In this document: positions 54,907-64,000 of the stretch, piece by piece | Layout of the letters: each line of letters opens with the position of its first letter | How positions within the stretch are numbered: the first letter of the stretch is position 1 | Made by a program: the position numbers and the translations under genes | The notes under the pieces: generated by a model | Told to the model about the DNA's origin: nothing | The model's input: the letters and a program-made list of their open reading frames with translations, nothing else | Database searches by the model: none | Source: Chimonanthus salicifolius | Taxonomy: Eukaryota; Streptophyta; Magnoliopsida; Laurales; Calycanthaceae | Assembly: GCA_013350335.1 (NCBI GenBank) | Contig: CM023539.1 | Location: 36,504,631 to 36,568,630, forward strand | Length of the DNA: 64,000 nt | Reading direction: 5' to 3'

Positions 54907-56948
54907 TTAGTGAATGAGTGCTCCCACCACCTTCTTTATACTGTTTACATATGGGGTCGTCGATACAGTCCCATCGTTGCCTGCTAAAACCCTATATTTG
55001 TCCTTTCTCGTGAAGTTGGTGCACTCAAACCCTAATGTTGCAGCTAAGATCCTCTGAACATAGTTGGCTACATCATATGGATTCTTACCAGCAGAACATG
55101 TTGCCTCTACTGGCAACTGGTTCAAGAATGTTACTTCATACACAGGTCTAGGGTTCATGAAGAAGAAAATTGGGTCCATCGCCTTCCATCCCCTCGCCGT
55201 CGTTGCATGAAAGAATCCGACCCGATAGTTCATGGCGACCGGAACAATCCGGTCGGTTAATTCTGCGAAAAGGGCACTGAATCTGAGGAGAAACGGCTCG
55301 CGGCATGTTGTTCCCTCGGGACATACAACTAGGTCACCATTCTCTAGCTCATGCTTTATGCGTTCTGCGTCCACCTCGCGATCTCTCGTTAATCGGACGG
55401 TGGGGATCGGAGATAGTATCTCCGATAAGCGGGAAATGGAGTACGTGACGGCTGGAACCTTTCGGCCGAGGACAGTGGCTAGGATTACTGGGTCCATTAG
55501 GGTGCGATGGGTGCACACAAAGAGAACACCGCCGGTTGGGCTGGACGCCGGAGGTGGTGGTCGGCCTCGCACAACGACCTGACCACCGAAAATATGGACC
55601 ATGTAGGGGATAACCCACATGGGTAGCACTAAGCCAAGAATGATGCGTATTATGGCAACAATTATGCCTATCGGAGTCCATAGGAGGATGAGGAGAGCCA
55701 TTGGTGGAGTGGGCCGACGGACTAGACGACCATCATGGAAGATGACCGGGAGCGGTCGAGTGAGTTGGCCATCATCGTGCTCTGGAACGAACGGTGGATA
55801 ATGGATTTCCTGCATGCAAGAAGACAATTTGCGTAGGGTTGGTCAGTGCATAAAGATTGTAGAACTAAGTCTCTAGAGAAGAAACTTGATGAGTAGTATT
55901 ACTGTAAACTTTAGAATCTAACAAAGCAATTGCAAAAAATAGAAGTAGGATATTTTGGCAATGAATAACATCAAAACAAGTTGATAACCAGCTTTGATAT
56001 GTACTTCAAAGGTTTTTTTTTCATTTTTGTGTAATAGAGAGATTTGAACTCATTGACACTTAAGTATAGCTCTTTAATATTTTTTCTTGTTAACTAGAAT
56101 ATTTTGGCACCATTGCATTTTTTTTTAGATCAAGGCGTTTACGCCTCTTAGAGTATTTGAATAATTGTCGGGACATGTGCAAATCTCTTTATTCATACAT
56201 ACTGAATAATATTATAAAGAGTGATCATTTTGTGTTGGAGAGTGTTCTACAACTCTAGCAAATTCTTGACCGCTTGGCCAACTCTAACGGGTTTCTTACA
56301 CCATTGTATTATGATCTTACTTGATGAAAGTCAATATGTTGTGTGTGCTATTGTGCTCACCTTGCAATGGGAGAGAAATAAAGGAGCTGATGTCTTCCTC
56401 CCTAACCCTACATCGGGTTGGTCGGGCTTAAACATGGCCTGCACCCGACCGGCGACCGTGACATTCATGTTCTTCATCAACCCCGTGGCGAATCCAAACC
56501 TGTTAACATCAAGCTCACCTCCTATCACCTCATCGGCACGTAAATGCTCCTTGGCAAACCTCTCCACCATCAGCTTAGGAAACCTAGTCACTACTACTTT
56601 CTTATCAAAAGAGCTAAACACCCTCCATGCCTCCATATCAATGTCATCCATGTAAAACTTGGGCAGCACGGCACGCGCCACCGACTCGATCTCCGTTATC
56701 CGAACTCCGGCAACAGCTAAGAAGGTCATTAGTCTGAGCCCAGCATCCTGCATCCCTAGCATGTTCAACATGCAAATGATGGGCCATGCAATGAGCAAGA
56801 CGGCGAATCGAATCAACCCCGATGCTTCGAAGGCTACCAACATGAAGTAGGAAAAGGGGTCGGGGTCCTTCAAGAGTGTGCCTTCGAGCTCCGACACCAC
56901 GGATTCCGGTAGAAGCTCGTCGGAATTTCTACAATATCTACCCTCCAT
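54907..56948 (-). CDS. GPAT5: Glycerol-3-phosphate sn-2 acyltransferase, GPAT5/GPAT7 type (two exons)
   Basis: Exons 56948-56361 and 55809-54907 join in phase 0 (CAAG/GTGAGC...GCATGCAG/GAAATC) to give 496 residues, the usual length for plant land-type GPATs. These ER enzymes move acyl groups from acyl-CoA to the sn-2 position of glycerol-3-phosphate; GPAT5 supplies suberin in roots and seed coats. The acyltransferase blocks are all present: CTHRTLMD (H297, D302), [17 protein letters not shown] (322-338), [11 protein letters not shown] (358-368) and IVPVAMNY (384-391). The C-terminal half ([41 protein letters not shown]) is almost the GPAT5 consensus. The N-terminal phosphatase-like domain has ELEGT at 20-24 where bifunctional members (GPAT4/6/8) have DxDGT, so phosphatase activity is expected to be lost, as known for GPAT5. 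Hydrophobic segments lie at about residues 45-62 and 233-262. The intron (551 bases) contains a SINE. GPAT5 and GPAT7 cannot be separated here. Confidence 0.96.
56120..56298 (-). mobile_element. tRNA-derived SINE, family B, inside the GPAT5 intron
   Basis: Minus strand: TTAGAGTTGGCCAAGCGGTC (A-box region), family body words GCACATGTCCCGACAATTAT, then AATACTCTAAGAGGCG and an A tail. Flanked by CACCATTGCATT (56108-56119) and CACCATTGTATT (56299-56310), a 12-bp target duplication with one mismatch, which fixes both borders. Confidence 0.88.
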
Positions 56949-58298
56949 GTGTGCTCAAATGTTTTTTTTCTCAAGATAACTTTCTTACAGTGGGTGTAGG
57001 AATATAAGGAAATAAGATTAGGGGGATTAAGATTGACTAAAACCCAGATGGGAATGAGGCAGGTTAACAGTACACAACAACCCAAAGTTTATTTTAAGAG
57101 TAATGTGGGTGGGAATTTTGCAAGGTTAAGGAACCTGAGATGGAAGAAATGCAAGGATAATACGCCACGCTAAGGGTCAAAAACTCCTTGTTTGGTTTGC
57201 TTACTTCAACAACTCCTCCTTTGTACCTCTTTCTTCTTCCACGTCTCCACCTAAAAATACGCCTACTCGATACTGGTTGACGCGGTCTACTGCTAACGTG
57301 AGCCGGGAGCTTGGGCTATTGCCAACGTGAACGCTTCCAATTTTATATTTGGCTTTTTTCCTTCTCCACTCAAGCCAGACTCTTGTAGGACTAAAACTTT
57401 CCAACCTGTGTTGGGTCGGGTTCGATTGAGAATCCGGCATTTTTATTTAGGTCTATTCTGAGTTGGAATCCATATTTAATTTATTTAAATTTGTTAAAGT
57501 CGATTTGAGTCTATTTAGATTTTAGATCGAGTCAGATTTGATCTCCCTACAGGATTTTTACTATAACTATTTAAATAAGTGTAAACCACATATAGACATA
57601 TTGATATAGACATATTGATGATGCATGCATCAGATTGATCAAACCCAATCGAGATTGGAATTGTCAACATCGAAGAATTGACCATTCAAACTCCTTGATC
57701 GAGCCAATGGAGAAGAGAGGGCCCACTTTGAATTCTATGTTTGCAGGTCCCACTTGAATTGACATCATTCGTCTCTTCACCATGTGGGCCCCACTTAATC
57801 CCATCAAGTATGCTGGCGTTTGAAACGTGAAGGAAAAGAAAGAAAAAATAAAATAAAAAGCCAGAAAAAGATGAAAGCCAGGCCTCTGACATCCAGCAAG
57901 AGCAAAAGATCAGGTTCCTTGATTTGACGGAGGAAATACAGAGGAAGGCCCAAGTGCTGCTCCGAATCCAATGGTGCTACTGATACGACGGAGCGAAAAA
58001 CGGGAAGAATAGAAAGGAAGACGGAATGAAAATCCCACACAGATTGGATTTTCCGTTGAAAACTTGAAATTGAAAGCAAACCGAGATAGGAGGGACACGT
58101 GTCCCGTTGAAATTACCTAGATTAAATTTGAAAATGAGTCATCTAATTCACTCTTCATTTATATAATAATTTAAATTTAAAATGTGTGAACGGGAGCTAA
58201 GCTATCAACCCACTTTAGCCGGACAAATTGCACCTCTAGCAGTGTGAAAAAGATGAGAAAATTGTGTCTGAGTATCCCACACGTTAAAAAAAAAAATA
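56949..58298. other. Upstream region of the GPAT5-like gene and spacer
   Basis: A weak TATA-like TTATATT lies on the minus strand at 57001-57007, only about 55 bases from the ATG, so it may or may not be used. Several short minus-strand frames (57201-57440, 57686-58098) have no domain and are not called. Confidence 0.4.
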
Positions 58299-58617
58299 GG
58301 AGTGCCCATTCTAACACGGGTGTTATCTTTTAGGAGGCACGGGTTTTAGTAAACTTTCTATTTGGCCTCTCATTCATCTGCAGAAATCGGTTCACTTTTC
58401 AGTGAATCGATTCAGTTATCAGGTGCACCGACCGGATCACTTGGAAATCGATGCACTAATTTGTTGAGAGTCCAAATCGGTGCACCGACTAGAACATTTT
58501 ACACATAAATCAATTCACTGAAAAAGTGAGCAGATTTCTGCAGATGGAGGCAAAGTGGAAAATCCGAAAAACCTTGTATCTACTAAAAGAGTATGCCCGT
58601 GTTAGGATGGACACCTT
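58299..58617. mobile_element. Small foldback MITE (about 320 bp)
   Basis: Left GTGCCCATTCTAACACGGG pairs with the right end in reverse, GTGTCCATCCTAACACGGG. The arms also share ATCTGCAGAAATC(G/T)G and CACTTTTCAGTGAAT, so nearly the whole element folds on itself. Borders are approximate. Confidence 0.75.
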
Positions 58618-59587
58618 AAAAAAGAGATGGGAAAATTGTTAGTACCAATGAGTCTAAAAATGTGATTGCACTGTTAGAGGCGAGAGATGTGCAGTCAATA
58701 CGTGGACAGCATGGATAAATGGACAAACAAAAACTGATGAAGGTTCACTACTATCATCTTATCATCTCTGTAATTTTAGTTTTTTTTTTTTTTTAGGTTT
58801 TAATTTATCATGTTGATTACTCATTTGGTAAGAACTAAGAACAAATCGATAAAATCAAACATAAATCTTATCCAACTTTTATTTATAATATTTCCTACAC
58901 ATTCAATCATTCATATAATTTTTGTATACATTTTTATCTACTTTGAAATAAGGCATTTCCTTTTCGAAATGTAGATCATCAAGGATATGGCAACAGTTAG
59001 CTTTAAGTGCACACCTAATATAAGTTCACCTAAACATCATTATCACTACTGATTTTAGCATAAACCATATATACCATTGAATTTCTTGGCTTTAAAATTA
59101 TATTTACAATACTTTTGGTGGACCCTTATTAAAATAAATATATTTCCAATCTATTCCTCCCCCGTAAGAAATAGATTCTATAAAAAAATATTATTAAAGA
59201 ACCATATTTTATTAAGAGTATCATTATTATTCTCAACATTGGCCCTTTTGGGGATGGATAATTTCAATGGCTACGACAAAGGCAAGGTCTGTTCAAGATT
59301 TTTTGACCCATGATATGAGAACGGGAGGGAAGCTTGACGCAGATTATTTTCAAATTGAAACTGTTATATTATCTTTAGTATTGATTTATTCTTATAGATA
59401 GTTAGATATGTCTTACTCATTTTAATATTTTAATTAATTGTATCTGAGTCTTCTCATTTTTTTCCTTTTTCTGGCATTACTAGATTATACTCACTTGATG
59501 TAGAACATTTTTTTAAAATAATGCACAGAGTATCTTATCAACTATCTATTGTGTGTACAGGTGTGTGGATTTTATGACCCACACGCC
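58618..59587. other. AT-rich spacer
   Basis: Nothing recognised. A 78-codon frame at 59077-59313 has no domain. Confidence 0.4.
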
Positions 59588-59778
59588 TCATGGGATTGGC
59601 TTGATGGTCAAGATGTCCCATCTAATAAAATAGGATCGGTGAGTTAGATTCACATTTAATCTCAACGGGCCACTCCCCATAGATTTAACTGGGGTGTGTT
59701 GATTGAGAGATTTACACATCCCCAATGGATTAGTCTCATCTCCCATATAGAGTGGGGATACCTATGTTATCCAAAAAT
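59588..59778 (+). mobile_element. tRNA-derived SINE, family B
   Basis: GATTGGCTTGATGGTCAAGA (A-box region), GAGTTAGATTCACATTTAA (B-box), GGCCACTCCCCATAGATTTA, GGATTAGTCTCATCTCCC, then GGATACCTATGTTATCC and a short A tract. Confidence 0.8.
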
Positions 59779-59878
59779 TATCTATTGTATTTATTTAAAT
59801 CAAAAAGATAAAAATATTTAAATAATATTTGTCTTTATAATTATTATTTCTATAAACTATAATTTAAGATGATAAAGT

Positions 59879-59902
59879 TAATATATATATATATATATAT
59901 AT
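59879..59902. repeat. (AT)n microsatellite
   Basis: About 12 AT units. Confidence 0.9.
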
Positions 59903-60065
59903 TATTGGAAAAAATTGTCATAATACGTTTAACACAGATATGCCTAATTAATGTTTTCGCTCACTTGGTGGGCAAGGACTGACATGATCATCTAATAGCG
60001 TGTTATGGCAAAGGACAGATAGAAGACGAAAGCTTATACACCAATGACATCTTATACGCCTATAT

Positions 60066-60555
60066 CAGTGTCATCAAAGCCACACCGAACCGCAGTTGAA
60101 CCAGCAGTTTGATCAGAAGCAGCGTGACTACGGTTCAATCCGACTGGAAAAAATGGATTTTCAATCGGACCGCAAAAAACCTCTATGAACCGTGGTTTTC
60201 TGCGGGTTTGCGAACAAAACCGCAAGCCGTAAACCGCAGTTCACAGAATTTGAAAAAAAAAATATTTTTTATTTTTTTCTCCCTTCAAAATATCAAAAAT
60301 TAATATTAAAAAATGTATTTATTTGAAATATAAAAGTTTCTTACCATTTCTATCTCATATCTTTCACCGTTTTAGTATATTACTCAGAATTTGAATGTTA
60401 TTTGTGATATTTATATTAATGTTATTTATAAAAGGTGTCTTACTTAATGTTATTGTAATATTTATATTATATTATTAGTTGACTGGCTTTGACCGCAGTT
60501 GAACCCAAAATACCTCGAAGACAGTTAGTTAGACGGCCTGGTTCTGATAACATTA
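60066..60555. mobile_element. hAT MITE (490 bp), relative of 45552-46012
   Basis: Left end CAGTGTCATCAAAGCCACAC; the right end in reverse is TAATGTTATCAGAACCAGGC. Flanking 8 bases are GCCTATAT and GTTTATAT (6 of 8 match). The right third is close to the 45552 copy (CTTTGACCGCAGTTGAACCC, CAAAATACCTCGAAGACAG). Confidence 0.85.
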
Positions 60556-60565
60556 GTTTATATAG

Positions 60566-61120
60566 CAAAGGATAGATAGAAGACAAAAGCTTATACATAG
60601 CATGTTTATAGGATTATTTGTTAAATTTATACATCAATGACATCTTATTTGTTTTTGTAAGGTTATTAGATCTCATTGAGTTATCACATGTTAAGTAATT
60701 CAAAATCGAGTCACGAGAATTTGTGATTAAATTGTGATTGTGACAAAGGGGTATTGAAATTCATGTCTTATGTAATAAAGTTCTATTTTTATATAAGATT
60801 AAAAATTTAAAGTAGTTAACTCTTTCATAATTAAAGAAACTAAGTGATTCTGGGTCAGATTATGAAGAGATCTGCCGAGACGCATCAGGATGATGGATCT
60901 AAAGACGTTTCTATCTTCATATCCGCCTAACCAATCATGCGAACATGAGTGGATTTTGCATAAATTACGAATCGACGAACGAACCTCGCAATGAAACAAG
61001 GTTCTCAGGAATTTAATCACGCTTGAGTGGAAATTAGATTAATATCTCTTTTAATTAAATGAATTGAAGGTGTGAAAGCAAGAATTAAAAGAGAAAAATG
61101 CTATTTAAAATCGAATGCTT
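60566..61120. repeat. Direct duplication, unit 1 (about 0.56 kb)
   Basis: Landmarks AGATAGAAGACAAAAGCTTA, GACATCTTATTTGTTTTTGT, GTTAACTCTTTCATAATTAA and GCAATGAAACAAG occur in the same order and spacing in unit 2 at 61267-61845. No coding sequence is evident. Confidence 0.85.
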
Positions 61121-61266
61121 AATCTAATAACCAACAAGCCATAATCGAATTAAAACATCAATGATTATACACCAATGATATCTTATAAAACATCAATGAC
61201 AAAGGACAGATAGAAGATAAAAGCTTATACACCAATGATATCTTATATGTTTTCTTATATGTTTAT

Positions 61267-61845
61267 ACGGCCAAGGGCAGATAGAAGCCAAAAAGCTTAT
61301 ACATAGTGCGTTTATTGGATTATTTGTTAAATTTATACATCAATGACATCTTATTTGTTTTTGTAAGGTTATTAGATGTCACTGAGTTATCACATGTTAA
61401 GGAATTCAAAATTGAGTCACGAGAGTTTGTTATTGAATTATGATCGTCACAAAAAAATATTGAAAATTCATGTCTTATGTAATAAAGTTCTATTTTTACA
61501 TAAAATTAAAAAATATAAAATAGTTAACTCTTTCATAATTAAAGAAACTAAGTGAGGTAGGCCTAAGTCAGATTCCCAAGAGATCCACCTAGACACACCA
61601 GGATGATGGATTTAAAGACGTTTCCATCTTCAGAGTCGCACAACCAATCATGCGAAGATGATTGGATTTTGCATAAATTACAAGTTGACCGATGAATCTC
61701 GCAATGAAATAAGCTTCTCAGGAATTTAATCACACTTGATTGCAAATTACATTAAGATCTCTTTTAATTAATTGAATTGAAGGTGTGGAAGCGAAGAATT
61801 AAAAGCGATAAATGATATTTAAAATTGAATGCTTAATTTAATATT
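61267..61845. repeat. Direct duplication, unit 2
   Basis: Same landmarks as 60566-61120 with roughly 10-15 percent difference. It ends next to the leader of the minus-strand family C LTR element. Confidence 0.85.
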
Positions 61846-61892
61846 TACATGGGCACATAGGCAGGCACACATGGGCAGAGGGTTAAACCGTT

Positions 61893-61903
61893 ATCTGATA
61901 CCA
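61893..61903 (-). other. Primer binding site of the minus-strand family C element
   Basis: TGGTATCAGAT on the minus strand, two bases after the LTR end. Initiator tRNA-Met type. Confidence 0.75.
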
Positions 61904-61905
61904 TT

Positions 61906-62138
61906 TGTAATAACCCGTCCCTTTAGTATAATATTGTTCGCTTTAAACTTCAAAGACCTTAAAATTTTTGCATTGGGTCCAAGTCTCACCCTTGGGCCCA
62001 AAATGCCTTGTGCTAAAAGAGAGGGGTGCTCCCTCAAATATTCCACAAGGCTTTCCACCTCATGGGCGGTATGGGACTTTCTCCCTCTCCCATGCCGCCA
62101 CTTATAGTAGCTCCTCTTCTTGGGGCAGGTGTATCACA
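61906..62138 (-). mobile_element. Short LTR, family C (233 bp)
   Basis: On the minus strand it runs from TGTGATACACC (62138) to GGACGGGTTATTACA (61906) and is followed by a primer binding site. It shares AGTCCCATACC, 'cccaagg' and 'caatgca' blocks with the plus-strand LTR at 63267. It probably belongs to a TRIM-like short-LTR family. Confidence 0.7.
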
Positions 62139-62914
62139 GAACTCACTGCGTTTTGGACCACATGTTGCCCTCCCGAGAGTTGGCTTGCGCCTCGGTGACA
62201 TCTTGTTGTAAATACACACCAAACTCCAAGAGTCTTTTTCAAAAATTATCAAAATCTATTGAATTTCGAAAATGCTATAAGTATTTACGGAGAAAATAAG
62301 GTAGAATACCAAAATGCCCCTGCCATGGGTGACCAAGCCATTAAAGGTTTTTTACAACTATTTTCTACCTAAGTCCTAGAAAATAATTCATAAAATAAAG
62401 CAAGGATTGATTGCCTCATTGGGGATCAATCCTTGTCTATATAAACTGGACAATAGAAACTCACCATCTAGCCAACATCATCCGATGATTGAGATTTATT
62501 TCTAAGAAACAGAAACTAAAAAGAGCAACAAATATTATTCCTTATACTATGCTTGCGCCACCATGGACCTGTCTCAAATTCTTACAATTTTCTCCCATAC
62601 ACTTGCCTCCATTAGTGATCTGCGCCAACATTACTATCCACCTTGGGATTTGCACCAAAGTGGAATGCTTATCCTATCACACTCCATTCCTCCTTTAGAA
62701 CTTGGATTCTGGAACGTACACTTGTCACGGTAGGAGATTTTTAGGGATTGGATTAAATGTGGGATTTGGAGTGGACTTGGAGTTGGGTTTGGTCTGGTAA
62801 TGGTTGGACTTGGGCTAACAGACTTAACTAAGCCATTCGGGCTTGTTGTGCTATAGGCTTGGACTAACAAAATGGTTAGGATTATTAGACGGGATCCAAT
62901 AATGTTGTCTTGAT
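62139..62914. other. Spacer
   Basis: No gene recognised. Confidence 0.4.
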
Positions 62915-63266
62915 CAATGTTATCAAAATTGGACAGGGCCCTTCGTTCGACCGTAAACGTCTTCTCCATGATCTGGTTTGTAGAAAAACCTCTTAAAGGA
63001 AAAAAAAAACCCAAGCAAACCTCGACTCGTGACCCACAGATCAACATGGTTTGGATTTGGAAAATTAAATTTATTATTTGGAGTTTAAACTCGAAAAATA
63101 TAAAACCCTTTCCGACTAAGAAGAAATCGATAGAAGGAGAAAGGAAAAAAAAAAACATATAGAAAAGGTCGAAAAAGAAATACCGAGCAGCTCAATGTCG
63201 ATTTTTCATCTTCTTCTTGCTTTTCTACTTCTTTTCTACAGATTTTTGTGTGAGGGTGAGACTGCG
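62915..63266. mobile_element. hAT MITE fragment, right end lost
   Basis: CAATGTTATCAAAATTGGAC at the left matches the MITE ends at 45552 and 60066. The family C LTR begins at 63267 and no right terminus is seen, so the MITE is truncated, possibly at that insertion. Confidence 0.55.
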
Positions 63267-63463
63267 TGTGATACCCCATATTCTTGAAGCATGTATGGGA
63301 GGCTTTGGAAAGTCCCATACCACTAGTGTAGTGATTTGGGTGTTGGTTTATTAGATGGGAGCACCCCAAGGTCTTTTGGGCCAAAGAGTGAAACTTGGGC
63401 TCAATGCAAAGGGTCTGTGGGGCTAAAGCGGACAATATTGTGCTGGAGAGACGGGTCGTTACA
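63267..63463 (+). mobile_element. Short LTR, family C (197 bp)
   Basis: TGTGATACCCCATATTC to GAGACGGGTCGTTACA, followed by a primer binding site, so it is a 5' LTR in plus orientation. Confidence 0.75.
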
Positions 63464-63465
63464 AG

Positions 63466-63477
63466 TGGTATCTGAGC
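63466..63477 (+). other. Primer binding site of the plus-strand family C element
   Basis: TGGTATCTGAGC, one change from the initiator tRNA-Met consensus, two bases after the LTR. Confidence 0.75.
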
Positions 63478-63527
63478 ACTATTCAACTCTCGGACTGTGT
63501 AGGCTCCCACTGTCTGTGTGACGTGAC

Positions 63528-63694
63528 AGAGCTGCTAGTGGAGTGATTTGGGTGTTGGTTTATTAGATGGGAGCACCACTCCCTAAGCACAAGGCATTTT
63601 GTGTCTAAGAGTGACACTTGGGCCCAATGTAAAGTCGTGTGGGTCTGTGGAGTCTAAAGTGGATAATATTGTGCTGGAGGGATGAGTAGTTACA
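63528..63694 (+). mobile_element. Second family C LTR, 5'-truncated
   Basis: GGAGTGATTTGGGTGTTGGT, TTAGATGGGAGCACC, GACAC/GAAACTTGGGC and ATAATATTGTGCTGGAG repeat the 63267 LTR, ending GAGTAGTTACA. Only about 65 bases separate it from the first LTR. Confidence 0.7.
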
Positions 63695-64000
63695 CTCTGA
63701 GAGAAGAGAGAAGGGAGGTGCCTAGCCTTTTCATTTTCTCTTTTCTCAAGGGAATTAATGAGACTGTGGTTGCGTTTGGATGAAGGGTAAAGAAGGGGGA
63801 GCACGAGTATTCTTGATTTTTCAGTGTTTGGTAGCGCAGGGGTAGAGGGAAGAAATCCGGATTTTACCTCCTCTTTGCATGAACCGAAAACGCTGTAATC
63901 GCAAGTGGTATTAATAAAAGCCATACCTCTCGATGCAGCAGCCTTCGGCCTCAGCAACCTCGGCAGGTACTCTCTCTTTTTTTCTATTTCATCTGCAGAG
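63695..64000. other. Right edge, possible gene start
   Basis: A plus-strand ATG at 63933 opens MQQPSASATSAG and runs into a GGTACTC donor-like site at 63967. It is too short to call a gene. Otherwise nothing recognised. Confidence 0.25.

Noticed and set aside
55232..55801. Open frames overlapping GPAT exon 2 in other frames and on the other strand
   Set aside because: Shadows of the GC-richer GPAT coding exon; no domain of their own.
56331..56360. Reading GPAT exon 1 through to the stop in VSTIAHTTY
   Set aside because: This is intron read-through; a good GTGAGC donor at 56360 and phase-0 joining to exon 2 restore the family sequence.
57686..58098. Minus-strand hydrophobic frames upstream of GPAT5
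   Set aside because: Overlapping short frames in a T-rich stretch; no signal that any is translated.
63267..63463. Cassandra-type TRIM carrying 5S rRNA in its LTR
   Set aside because: LTR length and primer site would fit, but I could not see the 5S rRNA internal promoter boxes.
63933..63966. Possible first exon MQQPSASATSAG with a GT donor at the right edge
   Set aside because: Thirty-four bases are not enough to support a gene; sequence to the right is needed.

Overview
This window is nuclear DNA of a flowering plant. The evidence is the set of plant-specific gene families (a ZIP2/ZIP11-type metal transporter, a RING plus DUF1117 E3 ligase, and a GPAT5/7-type sn-2 acyltransferase of the suberin pathway), GT-AG introns, and a dense load of plant transposons: Ty1-copia and long-LTR retrotransposons, hAT elements and MITEs, RTE-type LINE tails and tRNA-derived SINEs. 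I cannot name the species. Host coding sequence is only about 5 percent of the window. Much of the rest is identifiable repeat or AT-rich spacer.

Layout. 1-3374 is a long LTR (family A) cut by the left edge. 4507-5095 (minus) is exon 1 of a ZIP2-like transporter, with its TATA box at about 5305; its remaining exon(s) are not in the window. 7052-16600 is a nested retrotransposon block: a decayed copia element (minus) is interrupted by a roughly 4 kb LTR of family B, which is itself interrupted by a family A solo LTR with a perfect 5-bp target duplication. The family B LTR also holds fragments of host genes, one of them ribosomal protein L4. 16640-21585 is MITE- and SINE-rich spacer. 21586-22734 (minus) is an intact intronless RDUF-type RING ligase. 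23421-29067 is mainly AT-rich spacer. 29073-32318 is a third family A solo LTR with a perfect target duplication. 33890-35115 is a dead hAT (DUF659) transposase.

36507-42905 holds a small unrecognised gene (minus) and a partial second copy about 5 kb away. Between them lie a UFD1 pseudogene, a triple 147-bp repeat and RTE LINE remnants. 42944-46012 carries two hAT MITEs with perfect 8-bp target duplications and a foldback element between them. 46021-54900 is spacer with SINEs and a large foldback element. 54907-56948 (minus) is a complete two-exon GPAT5-like gene with a SINE in its intron. 56949-64000 is spacer with a small foldback MITE, another hAT MITE, a 0.56 kb duplicated segment and three short LTRs of a TRIM-like family C.

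The three recognisable functional genes (metal uptake, ubiquitin ligation, lipid polyester synthesis) do not form a pathway or cluster. I found no clear novel molecular system. The items most worth following are the duplicated small gene with a tandemly repeated first exon, the host gene fragments carried inside a long LTR, the copia pol-LTR-PBS arrangement, and one SINE family sitting in introns of two unrelated genes. All coordinates come from reading the sequence by eye. Junctions described as exact were checked base by base; other repeat boundaries are approximate to about 10-30 bases.
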